From JAXDLH01 sp034666705 (GTDB lineage: Bacteria; Chloroflexota; UBA6077; SHYK01): DNA of 7,103 nt. Position numbers and translations under genes: made by a program. Within the stretch, counting starts at the first letter, position 1, and every line of letters begins with the position of its first letter. This document shows, in pieces, positions 1 through 5,762 of this stretch. Location of the stretch: NCBI GenBank assembly GCA_034666705.1, contig JAXDLH010000022.1, forward strand, positions 1-7,103, read 5' to 3'. The notes under the pieces are model-generated. The model saw only the letters and a program-made list of their open reading frames with translations. It had not been told where the DNA came from and ran no database searches.

Positions 1-1
1 C

Positions 2-1462
2 GACCCGCGCCGCTGGTGGACGTTGATCGTCCTGTGCCTCAGCCTGTTGATCGTCTTCGTCGGCAACTCCAGTCTCAACGTCGCCCTGCCCACGCTCTCC
101 GCCGAGTTTCACGCCAGCACCGCTTCGCTCGAGTGGGTGATCACCGGCTACCTGCTAAGCCTCGCGATCTGGGTCCCAGCGTCGGGCTGGATCGGCGATC
201 GCTTCGGCAACAAACGCACGTTCCTCTTCGCAGTGGCGGCGTTCGTGCTCAGCTCGGGGCTGTGCGGCCTGGCGTGGAGCATCGAGTCGCTCACGGTGTT
301 TCGTGTGCTGCAGGGGATCGGGGGCGGCATGATGACGCCCGTCGGCATGGCGATGCTCTTCCGTGCGTTCTCCGTGCAGGAGCGCGCGCGGGCCTCGGCG
401 GTCCTCACCATTCCCACCTCGATCGCGCCGATGGCCGGGCCGCTGCTCGGCGGCTTCCTCGTGGACCAGGGCAACTGGCGCTGGATCTTCTTTATCAACC
501 TGCCGATTGGAATCGCGTGTTTCCTGTTCGGGTTGTTCGCGCTGCGCGAGCACAAGGAGGCGACGGCCGGCAAGTTCGACCCGTTCGGCTTCGTGCTCTC
601 CGGCCTGGGGCTGGCCGGGGTGCTTGCCGCCCTCTCCCGTGGACCCGACTATGGCTGGACGGAGCCCTCCGTGTGGGTGCCCGGTGTCGTCGGCGTGGTG
701 TGCTTTGCCCTGCTGGTGCCGGTCGAGCGGCGCATTGCGGCACCGATGCTCGATCTGACTCTGTTCAAGGACCGCATGTTCCGGGTCGGGGTGCTGACCG
801 CCTTCACCGCCAACGCCGCCCTCGCCGGCGTGCTTTTCCTGCTCCCGCTCTATCTGCAAGAGGTACGCGGGTTCACGGCGCTCGAATCGGGGTTGACGAC
901 GTTCCCGCAGACAATCGGCAGCCTCATCATGACGCAGGTCACCGCCCGCACCTACACGCGCCTGGGTCCGCGCAGCAATATGATCATCGGCACCGTGGGG
1001 CTCGCGGTTACGACCGGCATGATGGTGCTGATCGGATTGGAGACCGACCTGTGGCCGATCCGCGCGCTGCTCTTCGTGCGCGGCGCCTGCAACGCCTTCA
1101 TCTTCGTGAGCGCGCAGGCGGCGGCCTATGCGCGGATTCCGCGTGAGAAGATCGGGCGAGCCTCATCCGTCTACCAGACGCAGCGGCAGGTTGGAAACGC
1201 GGTGGGCGTGGCGCTGTTGGCCACGGTCTTCGTCAGCCGCGCGCCAGGGCCAGTCATCGGCGTGATCGCCGAGGCCGCGCGCCCCGGCACGCTCGCCGCC
1301 TGGCACGAGGCCTGCCTCGCCGGCGCAATCATCGCCCTCATCGGCGCGTGCTTCGCGGTCCGGATCGGGCGGCGGGACTCATTCTTCGCCGCGCATGGCC
1401 ATGAGATGGAAGGGGCACCGGCCAACGCGCCGCAACCGGCACTCACCAGCGCTAGCCGCTAA
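2..1462 (+). CDS. DHA2-family MFS drug-efflux transporter (5' partial)
   Basis: Inner-membrane proton-driven exporter of the major facilitator superfamily, DHA2 (EmrB/QacA, 14-helix) branch, probably expelling drugs or other small amphipathic compounds. The frame is open from base 2, and residues before the first possible start (TTG at 23) read DPRRWWT, the usual cytoplasmic lead-in to helix 1. The gene therefore runs off the left edge and probably lacks only a short N-terminus; 486 residues are visible. Numbering from base 2, helix 1 ends in the family-typical 'NSSLNVALPTL'; the loop 2-3 motif A is G62-W-I-G-D-R-F-G-N-K-R72; antiporter motif C is around GPLLGG (146-151), followed by WRWIFFINLPIG (159-170). 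Hydrophobic segments continue to about residue 460, then a polar Ala/Pro-rich tail. It is convergent with the ferredoxin gene, so it has no visible operon partner to indicate substrate. Family is secure; substrate is unknown. Confidence 0.93.
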   Translation, partial: DPRRWWTLIVLCLSLLIVFVGNSSLNVALPTLSAEFHASTASLEWVITGYLLSLAIWVPASGWIGDRFGNKRTFLFAVAAFVLSSGLCGLAWSIESLTVFRVLQGIGGGMMTPVGMAMLFRAFSVQERARASAVLTIPTSIAPMAGPLLGGFLVDQGNWRWIFFINLPIGIACFLFGLFALREHKEATAGKFDPFGFVLSGLGLAGVLAALSRGPDYGWTEPSVWVPGVVGVVCFALLVPVERRIAAPMLDLTLFKDRMFRVGVLTAFTANAALAGVLFLLPLYLQEVRGFTALESGLTTFPQTIGSLIMTQVTARTYTRLGPRSNMIIGTVGLAVTTGMMVLIGLETDLWPIRALLFVRGACNAFIFVSAQAAAYARIPREKIGRASSVYQTQRQVGNAVGVALLATVFVSRAPGPVIGVIAEAARPGTLAAWHEACLAGAIIALIGACFAVRIGRRDSFFAAHGHEMEGAPANAPQPALTSASR

Positions 1463-1493
1463 CGACCGCAAACCTCGTCTGTGAGCGACAGGC

Positions 1494-1520
1494 TCAGGAG
1501 ATGGCGATAGTCGCCCCTGA
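1494..1520. terminator. Possible bidirectional terminator hairpin between convergent genes
   Basis: The 72 bases between the transporter stop (1460-1462) and the ferredoxin stop (1535-1537) hold a two-part stem: TCAGG (1494-1498) pairs with CCTGA (1516-1520), and GGCGA (1503-1507) pairs with TCGCC (1511-1515) around a TAG loop. A four-base bulge (1499-1502) lies on one side. A smaller GAGC/GCTC hairpin (1483-1486 with 1492-1495) lies just before it. Position between two converging genes fits a shared terminator. There is no T-tract on either side, so it is not a classical intrinsic terminator, and the call rests on pairing and position only. Confidence 0.4.
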
Positions 1521-1534
1521 CAACGCTGAGGTGA

Positions 1535-1870
1535 TCATGTGCCGATCATCGCCTCGAGGATCTCGAGGACGAGCTTGTGGTGGCTCTCGTCGGTGCCACT
1601 GAGCAGCCGCGCGACCGGCGGACCGCCCTTGACGTGGGTAACGATGTCGTCCACGTCGCTCTCCGCGACGTTCGAGTACCAGGTGCCCTCCGGGTAGAGG
1701 ACGATGTTCGGGCCCATCCAGCAGGCGCCGAAGCAGATGTGGGTGCGCACGTCGACGTTGGAGTCGGCGAGGCGCTCCTCGAGGGCGTCGACCAGCTTCT
1801 GGGAGCCGGCCTCGGCGCAGCTCAGGTTGACACAGACGTAGCAAGAATTGATGTCAGTTGAACGGCTCAT
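1535..1870 (-). CDS. Thioredoxin-like [2Fe-2S] ferredoxin
   Basis: Small soluble electron carrier of 111 residues in the thioredoxin-fold [2Fe-2S] family (as in Aquifex ferredoxin and NuoE-like domains). Four cluster ligands are visible: C13 and C18 in a C-x4-C pair near the N-terminus, and C46 and C50 in C-x3-C (ICFGACWMGPN). The family-typical 'GPNIVLYPEGTWY' follows at 53-65, then 'DVDDIV' at 72-77 within the C-terminal helix region. A fifth cysteine, C10, sits just before the ligands. The ATG at 1870 is chosen because it has GGAG four bases upstream and gives the normal family length. An in-frame ATG at 1957 would add 29 cysteine-rich residues with no family resemblance and no good ribosome site. 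It is transcribed towards the transporter and away from the Uma2 gene, without an operon partner. Its redox partner cannot be deduced here. Confidence 0.9.
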   Translation of the reverse strand: MSRSTDINSCYVCVNLSCAEAGSQKLVDALEERLADSNVDVRTHICFGACWMGPNIVLYPEGTWYSNVAESDVDDIVTHVKGGPPVARLLSGTDESHHKLVLEILEAMIGT

Positions 1871-1874
1871 GATG

Positions 1875-1879
1875 CTCCA
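1875..1879 (-). promoter_or_regulatory. Ribosome binding site fixing the ferredoxin start
   Basis: On the minus strand TGGAG lies four bases before the ATG at 1870. The alternative upstream ATG at 1957 has no comparable site, so this supports the shorter protein. Confidence 0.6.
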
Positions 1880-1960
1880 GGCTCGGGCAGGCGCCGGGCA
1901 AACGGCGAAGCAGCCGCGCGGCATAGTCTGCTTCCAATGGTAACACCCGCACGCCATTCC

Positions 1961-1975
1961 CGCTCGTCACGAGCG
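1961..1975. repeat. Perfect 15-bp odd palindrome in divergent region
   Basis: CGCTCGT-C-ACGAGCG: seven-base arms around a single central C. It lies between the divergently transcribed ferredoxin and Uma2 genes, about 90 bases from either start. It could be an operator for a dimeric repressor or form a 6-bp RNA hairpin; neither is proved. The CGCTCG/CGAGCG arms recur in a second palindrome at 5624-5640. Confidence 0.6.
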
Positions 1976-1982
1976 TGTCGAG

Positions 1983-2002
1983 GGCTCGAGCAGGCCCGAG
2001 CC
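1983..2002. repeat. Inverted repeat GGCTCG / CGAGCC, 8-base loop
   Basis: GGCTCG (1983-1988) is complementary to CGAGCC (1997-2002), with an eight-base centre. Nested within it is the self-complementary GCTCGAGC (1984-1991). It starts seven bases after the neighbouring 15-bp palindrome and ends about 15 bases before the AT-rich pocket preceding the Uma2 gene. That is a position suited to an operator or to a hairpin ending a transcript from elsewhere. Confidence 0.5.
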
Positions 2003-2016
2003 GTGGCAGGGATCGC

Positions 2017-2023
2017 TATTAAT
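2017..2023 (+). promoter_or_regulatory. Possible -10 element for the Uma2 gene
   Basis: TATTAAT is the only AT-rich block in the divergent region and resembles a sigma-70-type -10 (TATAAT). It would start transcription about 20-25 bases before the gene. No acceptable -35 hexamer is found 16-18 bases upstream and there is no extended -10 TG, so the assignment is weak. Confidence 0.3.
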
Positions 2024-2039
2024 CAGACGAGGCGCGACT

Positions 2040-2045
2040 GGGAGG
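2040..2045 (+). promoter_or_regulatory. Shine-Dalgarno GGGAGG deciding the Uma2 start
   Basis: GGGAGG is followed by a tandem start, GTG at 2050 and ATG at 2053. The spacing is 4 bases to the GTG and 7 to the ATG. The latter is the usual optimum, so ATG 2053 is preferred; the difference is one residue. Confidence 0.6.
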
Positions 2046-2052
2046 CGCCGTG

Positions 2053-2715
2053 ATGGCAACCACGCCGGAGACGATGACGCTCGAGGAGTCCCTCGCGCTC
2101 CCCGAGGAGAAGCCGGCGCTCGAGTACGAGGATGAGAGAGTCACCCAGAAGGCGCCGCCTGACATCCCGCATAGCATCTTCCAGCCGACGCTCGCCGTGC
2201 TCATCAATGCGTTTGGCCGGCCCAGACGGTTGGCCTTCGCCTTCACCGAAGCGCGCCGGACCCTGCCCAGGTATTCGCGCGTTCGGGATATCGTCGTCTA
2301 TCGCTGGGACTGCATCCCCATCGACGAGCAGGGCCAGGCGGTCCATGGTACGTTCAGCGAGCCGCCGGACATCACCGTCGAGATCATCTCCCCGGGGCAG
2401 ATCGCGGTTTCGCAGCTCCAACGCTGTGAAGAGTTCATCGCAGCCGGGGTGGCGGTTGCGCTCCTCGTCGATCCGGATGACTGCTCGGTCGTCGTCGTGC
2501 GCCGCGACCGGACCTTGCACGTGGTGCGTGGCGCCGCGCGCATCGACCTGGACGAGGAGCTGCCGGGCTTCGAGCTCACCGCAGAGCAACTCTTCGCCTC
2601 CTCCTTGCACCAACTTCGCCAGGCCCTGCCATTGCCAAGCAACGCATCCAACTTAAATCAGATCGTCGCAAGGTGGGGGCAGACCACCTCAATCATTCGT
2701 TCTGGCATGGAGTGA
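2053..2715 (+). CDS. Uma2-family (DUF820) putative PD-(D/E)XK endonuclease
   Basis: A 220-residue protein of the Uma2/DUF820 family, which has a restriction-endonuclease-like fold and occurs in many copies in cyanobacteria and Chloroflexota; its cellular role is unestablished. Family landmarks in order: MTLEE (8-12), LPEEKPALEYED (16-27), VTQK (30-33), the acidic strand D79-I-V-V-Y-R-W85, PD-x3-E (P105-D106…E110) with ISPGQ (112-116), basic residue R124 ahead of the helix 'EEFIAAGV' (126-133), then LLVDPDD (137-143) and 'ELPGF'. D79, D106 and E110 are candidate metal ligands. Departures from the usual pattern are VRD for VPD at 77-79, YEDE for YEDG at 25-28, Arg at 124 where many members have Lys, and an extra polar tail of about 25 residues after the usual 'LF…L' end. 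Start is ATG 2053 (GTG 2050 is equally open). It stands alone, divergent from the ferredoxin. Confidence 0.92.
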   Translation: MATTPETMTLEESLALPEEKPALEYEDERVTQKAPPDIPHSIFQPTLAVLINAFGRPRRLAFAFTEARRTLPRYSRVRDIVVYRWDCIPIDEQGQAVHGTFSEPPDITVEIISPGQIAVSQLQRCEEFIAAGVAVALLVDPDDCSVVVVRRDRTLHVVRGAARIDLDEELPGFELTAEQLFASSLHQLRQALPLPSNASNLNQIVARWGQTTSIIRSGME

Positions 2716-2742
2716 CTACGAGAGATGAAAGATCCTCGTAAC

Positions 2743-2771
2743 TTGACGGGTGTTAGGCGGTATGGTAGACA
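2743..2771 (+). promoter_or_regulatory. Weak sigma-70-like promoter candidate for the regulator
   Basis: TTGACG (5 of 6 to TTGACA) and TAGACA (3 of 6 to TATAAT) are 17 bases apart. The -35 is good, the -10 poor. It faces the regulator, about 190 bases from its start. No other pair in the region scores better by eye. Confidence 0.25.
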
Positions 2772-2805
2772 CGTGCTAAGATCTGCCTTGCACAGACCAC
2801 CCAGC

Positions 2806-2879
2806 ACCTGGTGACAACTCGTGCCAATTGCTGGTCCCTGAGGCCGCATGATTTTCAGATAGCCGACATACCTGGTGAC
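2806..2879. repeat. Duplicated 10-bp motif ACCTGGTGAC
   Basis: Exact copies occur at 2806-2815 and 2870-2879, with 64 bases between their starts, close to six helical turns. The first copy carries an extra C that makes the odd palindrome CACC-T-GGTG; the second is preceded by T. Two sites on the same DNA face upstream of a regulator gene suggest operator sites, possibly autoregulatory. This is inference from two copies only. Confidence 0.45.
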
Positions 2880-2969
2880 GCGCTAGAGACGCTGTACAGG
2901 CGATTTTGCGGTATGAATCACGGCCCGGCACTTTTCGAGGCTTTGTCGCCCAGCCACTGAGGAGCGCGG

Positions 2970-5462
2970 ATGCGGTCAAGCGTACCCCTGACGAACCTGC
3001 CCCAGCCGCTGACCAGCTTCGTCGACCGGGTGACGGAATCGGGTGAGATCAGGCAACTGCTGGCCGATCATCGACTCCTGGTTCTGACCGGGGCACCGGG
3101 CACCGGCAAGACACGACTGGCACTGCGGGTGGCGGCTGACCTCGGCGGCGGCTACCGGGATGGCGCCTACCTTATCGGCCTGGCACCAGTCCGGGACCCC
3201 GAGTTTGTCGTCTCGGTCATCGCCCATACGGTCGGCGTCCAGGAGATGGGCGGCCGCCCCATCCTGGACGTGCTGCGTGAGTTCCTGCGTCACAAGCGGG
3301 CGCTGCTCATCCTCGACAACTTCGAGCATGTGATCGAGGCTGCGCCACTGATCGCCGACCTGCTCGAGGCGTGCCCGCAGCTCACCATCCTCGTGACCAG
3401 CCGCGAACGGCTGCGCCTGCGGGGCGAGCGGGAACTGATCGTGCCGCCGCTGCCCCTCCCGGAGCTCGATCGAGTTCTGACGCGCGCGGCGCTCGCCGAC
3501 TACGCGGCCAGCGCTCTGCTCCTCGCGCGGGTGGCGGAGTGGCGACCGGACCTGACGATCGCCGACGCCGCCGCGCCCATCCTGGCCGAAATCTGTCACC
3601 GGCTCGACGGGCTGCCGCTGGCGATCGAGCTCACGGTGCCGCACATGGAGCTCTTCCGGCCGCACGAGCTGTTGCAGCGACTGGAGCGCCCGCTCGACGT
3701 GCTCACGGGGGGTGCGCGGGACCTCCCCGCCCGGCAGCGCACCCTGCGGAGTGTGCTCGAGTGGAGCTATCGCCTGCTGGATCCTGCCGAGCAGCGGCTC
3801 TTCTGCCAGTTGGCGGTGTTCGCCGGCGGCTGCACCCGCGAGGCCGTAGAGGCGGTGTGCACGCTCCAGGACGCGCCGGCGAGCTCGACGGCGGAGCAGC
3901 TACGCGCGCTCGTGGACAAGAGCCTGGTCCAACGGAACGAGGCAGCGGACGGTGAGATCCGGTTCGGCATGCTGGAGACGATCCGCGAGTACGCCCGTGA
4001 GCTGCTGGCGGCCAGCGGCGAGATGGACGCGACGGAGGCGCGGCACGCCGCCTACTTTACGACGCTGGCCGAGGCAGCCGAGCCCTACCTGCGCCGCGCC
4101 GAGCAGTGCGTCTGGCTCGAACGGCTGGAGCGCGAGCTGGGCAACCTGCGCGCGGCGCTGAATTGGTGCGCCGGCGAGCCGGGCGGCGAGACCGGGATCC
4201 GGCTGGCAGCCGCATTGGTGTGGTTCTGGTACGTGCGCGGCTACCTCGGCGAGGGACGCCGCCGGCTGGAACAGGCGTTAGCACACGTGGATCGGACAGC
4301 CAGGAGCCGGGCGGTGGCCGCGGGATTGGTGGGGGCGGGCGCTCTCGCGTTTCAGCAGTCGAGTGTGGCGACCGCGCACGCGCTGGTCGAGCAGGGCGTG
4401 GCGCGGTGGCGGGAGCTGGGCAATGAACAAGGCCTCATCTTCGCCCTCGTCGTCCAGGAGTCTGTCATGCGCAACCGCGGTGAGCTTGCCCCGGCGCGTG
4501 CCCTCGCGGAGGAGGGCGCAACACTCTCCCAAGCCATTGGAGACGCGTGGGGCATCGCACACTTCACCTTTGCGATAGCCGCTTACGGAGCCTCGTCCGG
4601 CGATCTGGCGCGGGCACGCTCGCTGGCGGAGGAGAGCGCGGCCGGGTTCCGCCAGGTCGGCGATCGATGGGGCATGAACCACGCCCTTTACCTGCTGGCC
4701 GCGGTTGCGCGCGTGTTAGGCGACGACAGTGCGGCGGTCGCCGCCTGCGCGGAGGCCGAATCCTGCGCCCGGGAACTCGGCTACACGTGGGGACTGGGGC
4801 TCGCTCTCTATGAAGCGGCAACGCTCGCTCGCGACCGCGGCCAGCCCGACCGCGCGGCGCGGCTCTTTGGCGAGAGCCTGGCCGCCTGCCAGATGGTAGG
4901 CGATCGGCTCATGAGCGTGACCTGCCTGGAGGGACTCGCCGAGGTGGGAGCAATGCAGCCCGCGGCCGTGCGGGCGGCGCAGCTCCTCGGAGCAGCCGAG
5001 AGGTTCCGCGAGGAGAACGCTGCGCCAGTCGTGCCGTTTTACCTCGCCAGCTATGAGCGAGCCGTGGCCGCGCTGCGGGTGACCATCGGTGAGCAAGGCT
5101 TCGCCGCGGCGTGGGCGGTGGGGCGCACGTTGCTGATCGACGAGGCGCTCGCGGCGGCGCAGGCGCTCGCGGCGGAGTTGGGCGATACCGCGGGCGAGGG
5201 CCGGGAGGCACAGGCCGCAGTCCTCTCACCCGCTCCGGGTGGCTTGACCGAGCGGCAGCTCGAGGTGCTCCGGCTGCTCATGGCGGGCCGGAGCAACCAT
5301 GCGATCGCCGAGGCGCTCGTACTCAGCGAGCGGACCGTCGAGCGGCACGTCGCGAATGTCTACGCGAAGATCCGCGTGGCGGGCAGCTCGGCGCGCGCGG
5401 CCGCCACGACGTGGGCGCTCACCCACGGCCTTGTGCCAGCGGCACCCGGCGCCCCCCGCTAA
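2970..5462 (+). CDS. NB-ARC/TPR signal-transduction ATPase with LuxR-type HTH
   Basis: A cytoplasmic 830-residue transcription regulator of the LAL/STAND type, in which an ATP switch and a repeat sensor control a C-terminal DNA-binding domain. Order: an N-terminal 'LPQPLTSFVDR' lead (10-20); Walker A G41-APGTG-K47-T48; Walker B LLILDNFEH (112-120); the arginine-bearing sensor strand VTSRERL (142-148); GLPLAIEL (214-221), the NB-ARC GxP motif; a winged-helix region (about 246-297, LEWSYRLLD…LAVFAGG); a linker with 'LVDKSLV' and 'LETIREYA'; an alpha-helical region with five TPR-like units; and a LuxR/GerE helix-turn-helix (about 758-822) with TERQLEVLRLL, the recognition helix 'SERTVERHVANVYAKI' and 'ATTWALTHGLV'. 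ATG 2970 has GAGGAG five bases upstream and fits the family N-terminus. FVDRVTE replaces the common FVGRE motif, and the segment after GLPLAIEL diverges from the usual 'AAARxRLLSP'. Ligand and targets are unknown; the cupredoxin gene downstream is a candidate target. Confidence 0.95.
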   Translation: MRSSVPLTNLPQPLTSFVDRVTESGEIRQLLADHRLLVLTGAPGTGKTRLALRVAADLGGGYRDGAYLIGLAPVRDPEFVVSVIAHTVGVQEMGGRPILDVLREFLRHKRALLILDNFEHVIEAAPLIADLLEACPQLTILVTSRERLRLRGERELIVPPLPLPELDRVLTRAALADYAASALLLARVAEWRPDLTIADAAAPILAEICHRLDGLPLAIELTVPHMELFRPHELLQRLERPLDVLTGGARDLPARQRTLRSVLEWSYRLLDPAEQRLFCQLAVFAGGCTREAVEAVCTLQDAPASSTAEQLRALVDKSLVQRNEAADGEIRFGMLETIREYARELLAASGEMDATEARHAAYFTTLAEAAEPYLRRAEQCVWLERLERELGNLRAALNWCAGEPGGETGIRLAAALVWFWYVRGYLGEGRRRLEQALAHVDRTARSRAVAAGLVGAGALAFQQSSVATAHALVEQGVARWRELGNEQGLIFALVVQESVMRNRGELAPARALAEEGATLSQAIGDAWGIAHFTFAIAAYGASSGDLARARSLAEESAAGFRQVGDRWGMNHALYLLAAVARVLGDDSAAVAACAEAESCARELGYTWGLGLALYEAATLARDRGQPDRAARLFGESLAACQMVGDRLMSVTCLEGLAEVGAMQPAAVRAAQLLGAAERFREENAAPVVPFYLASYERAVAALRVTIGEQGFAAAWAVGRTLLIDEALAAAQALAAELGDTAGEGREAQAAVLSPAPGGLTERQLEVLRLLMAGRSNHAIAEALVLSERTVERHVANVYAKIRVAGSSARAAATTWALTHGLVPAAPGAPR
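4419..5018 (+). repeat. Five TPR-like units in exact 120-bp register
   Basis: Within the regulator, the glycine of a recurring 'x-G-[D/N/Y]-x-x' turn falls at residues 484, 524, 564, 604 and 644 (codons at 4419, 4539, 4659, 4779, 4899). The period is exactly 40 residues with no insertion or deletion. Turns read LGNEQG, IGDAWG, VGDRWG, LGYTWG and VGDRLM. Each is followed by a helix rich in Ala and Leu and then an 'Ax-xLA-E' helix, as in MalT/SARP-type TPR superhelices. The DNA itself is not near-identical between units, so the duplication is old. Confidence 0.8.
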
Positions 5463-5475
5463 CCCCTCCCACCCC
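5452..5475 (-). other. G-quadruplex motif overlapping the regulator's stop codon
   Basis: On the minus strand four G-runs of 4, 3, 4 and 6 bases are separated by loops of 1, 1 and 5 bases (plus-strand C-runs 5472-5475, 5468-5470, 5463-5466, 5452-5457). This meets the usual G3+N1-7 rule with very short loops. The TAA at 5460-5462 lies in the five-base loop. The G-rich strand is the template for the regulator transcript. Folding in the cell is inferred, not shown. Confidence 0.6.
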
Positions 5476-5500
5476 TCGCTGCGCCGGCTCCCCCGCAGGT

Positions 5501-5529
5501 TGGGTACGACCCGCCCGCAAGATGGGTAC
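5501..5529. repeat. TGGGTAC direct repeat, two helical turns apart
   Basis: TGGGTAC at 5501-5507 and 5523-5529, starts 22 bases apart. The first is part of GGGT-ACG-ACCC (5502-5512); the second is followed by the hexamer palindrome CGTACG (5531-5536). Such a same-face pair upstream of a gene could bind a regulator, but seven bases is short enough for chance. Confidence 0.3.
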
Positions 5530-5623
5530 TCGTACGCATGACGTCTTTGCGTGGGCCCAGTACTCTCTTGCAGATTATTCATTTTGTGCGTGGCGGGCGG
5601 GCATCGTGCAGGGCGCGCTTGCA

Positions 5624-5640
5624 GCCGCTCGACGAGCGGC
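5624..5640. repeat. Perfect 17-bp palindrome upstream of the cupredoxin gene
   Basis: GCCGCTCG-A-CGAGCGGC has eight-base arms around one central A, about 120 bases before the cupredoxin start. As RNA it would make a 6-bp stem with a CGACG loop, but no T-run follows, which argues against an intrinsic terminator and leaves operator use open. Confidence 0.65.
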
Positions 5641-5745
5641 GGGGATGCCAGGTGGTGTTTTCCAGGCTGGCCGTGGAGTTGATTGCCCTTGCGACTGGCA
5701 CGTTGCAAAACGATCAGTAAGCGGAATCCACAAGCTGAGTGAAGC

Positions 5746-5755
5746 AGAAGGAAGG
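5746..5755 (+). promoter_or_regulatory. Purine-rich ribosome site deciding the cupredoxin start
   Basis: AGAAGGAAGG ends seven bases before ATG 5763. The upstream in-frame GTG at 5739 would place this site inside the coding sequence and has no ribosome site of its own, so ATG 5763 is preferred. Confidence 0.7.
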
Positions 5756-5762
5756 TTACTGG

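Larger units (their letters stand above)
2716..2969. other. Intergenic region upstream of the LuxR-type regulator
   Basis: A 254-base stretch with no coding ORF I would defend; it is visibly less GC-rich than the flanking genes. It contains a weak promoter-like pair (TTGACG at 2743-2748, TAGACA at 2766-2771), a CACGTG palindrome (2770-2775), two copies of ACCTGGTGAC (2806-2815 and 2870-2879), a small bulged hairpin around 2798-2813 (CAC-CAG / CTG-GTG), and the regulator's ribosome site GAGGAG at 2959-2964, five bases before the ATG. If the promoter is real the regulator has an untranslated leader of nearly 200 bases. Confidence 0.6.
5463..5762. other. 300-base intergenic region before the cupredoxin gene
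   Basis: No ORF here has a ribosome site and family-like sequence. The region opens with the C-rich half of a G-quadruplex motif, which includes a near-tandem ACCCCTCSC pair (5462-5479). It is followed by two TGGGTAC copies 22 bases apart (5501-5507, 5523-5529), of which the first forms a GGGT/ACCC hairpin, and by an AT-rich pocket (TATTCATTTT, 5576-5585), the best place for a -10 although no -35 fits well. A perfect 17-bp palindrome (5624-5640) follows, and the region ends with the cupredoxin ribosome site. A long reading frame in the second plus-strand frame crosses all of it but looks like a chance GC-driven frame. Confidence 0.6.

Noticed and set aside
16..1146. A 376-codon plus-strand frame and long minus-strand frames (155-859) over the transporter
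   Set aside because: They are shadows of the transporter: arginine- and histidine-rich, without motifs, while the transporter frame has clear MFS signatures.
1871..1957. N-terminal extension of the ferredoxin from ATG 1957
   Set aside because: It would add 29 residues with no family similarity and lacks a properly spaced ribosome site, while ATG 1870 has one.
2770..2775. CACGTG palindrome in the regulator's upstream region
   Set aside because: A six-base palindrome is expected by chance; the flanking TAG/CTA symmetry is broken by an extra base.
2776..2979. A 67-codon minus-strand frame in the gap before the regulator
   Set aside because: Its sequence looks non-protein-like, it has no ribosome site and it overlaps the regulator's start.
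5698..5713. CTGGCACG followed by TTGCA, resembling a sigma-54 (-24/-12) promoter before the cupredoxin gene
   Set aside because: The GG and GC dinucleotides are only 6 bases apart instead of 10, and Chloroflexota generally lack sigma-54, so the likeness is coincidental.
5538..5720. A 60-codon ATG frame in the gap before the cupredoxin gene
   Set aside because: There is no ribosome site, codon use differs from the neighbours, and no recognisable motif. A small protein cannot be excluded but is not supported.
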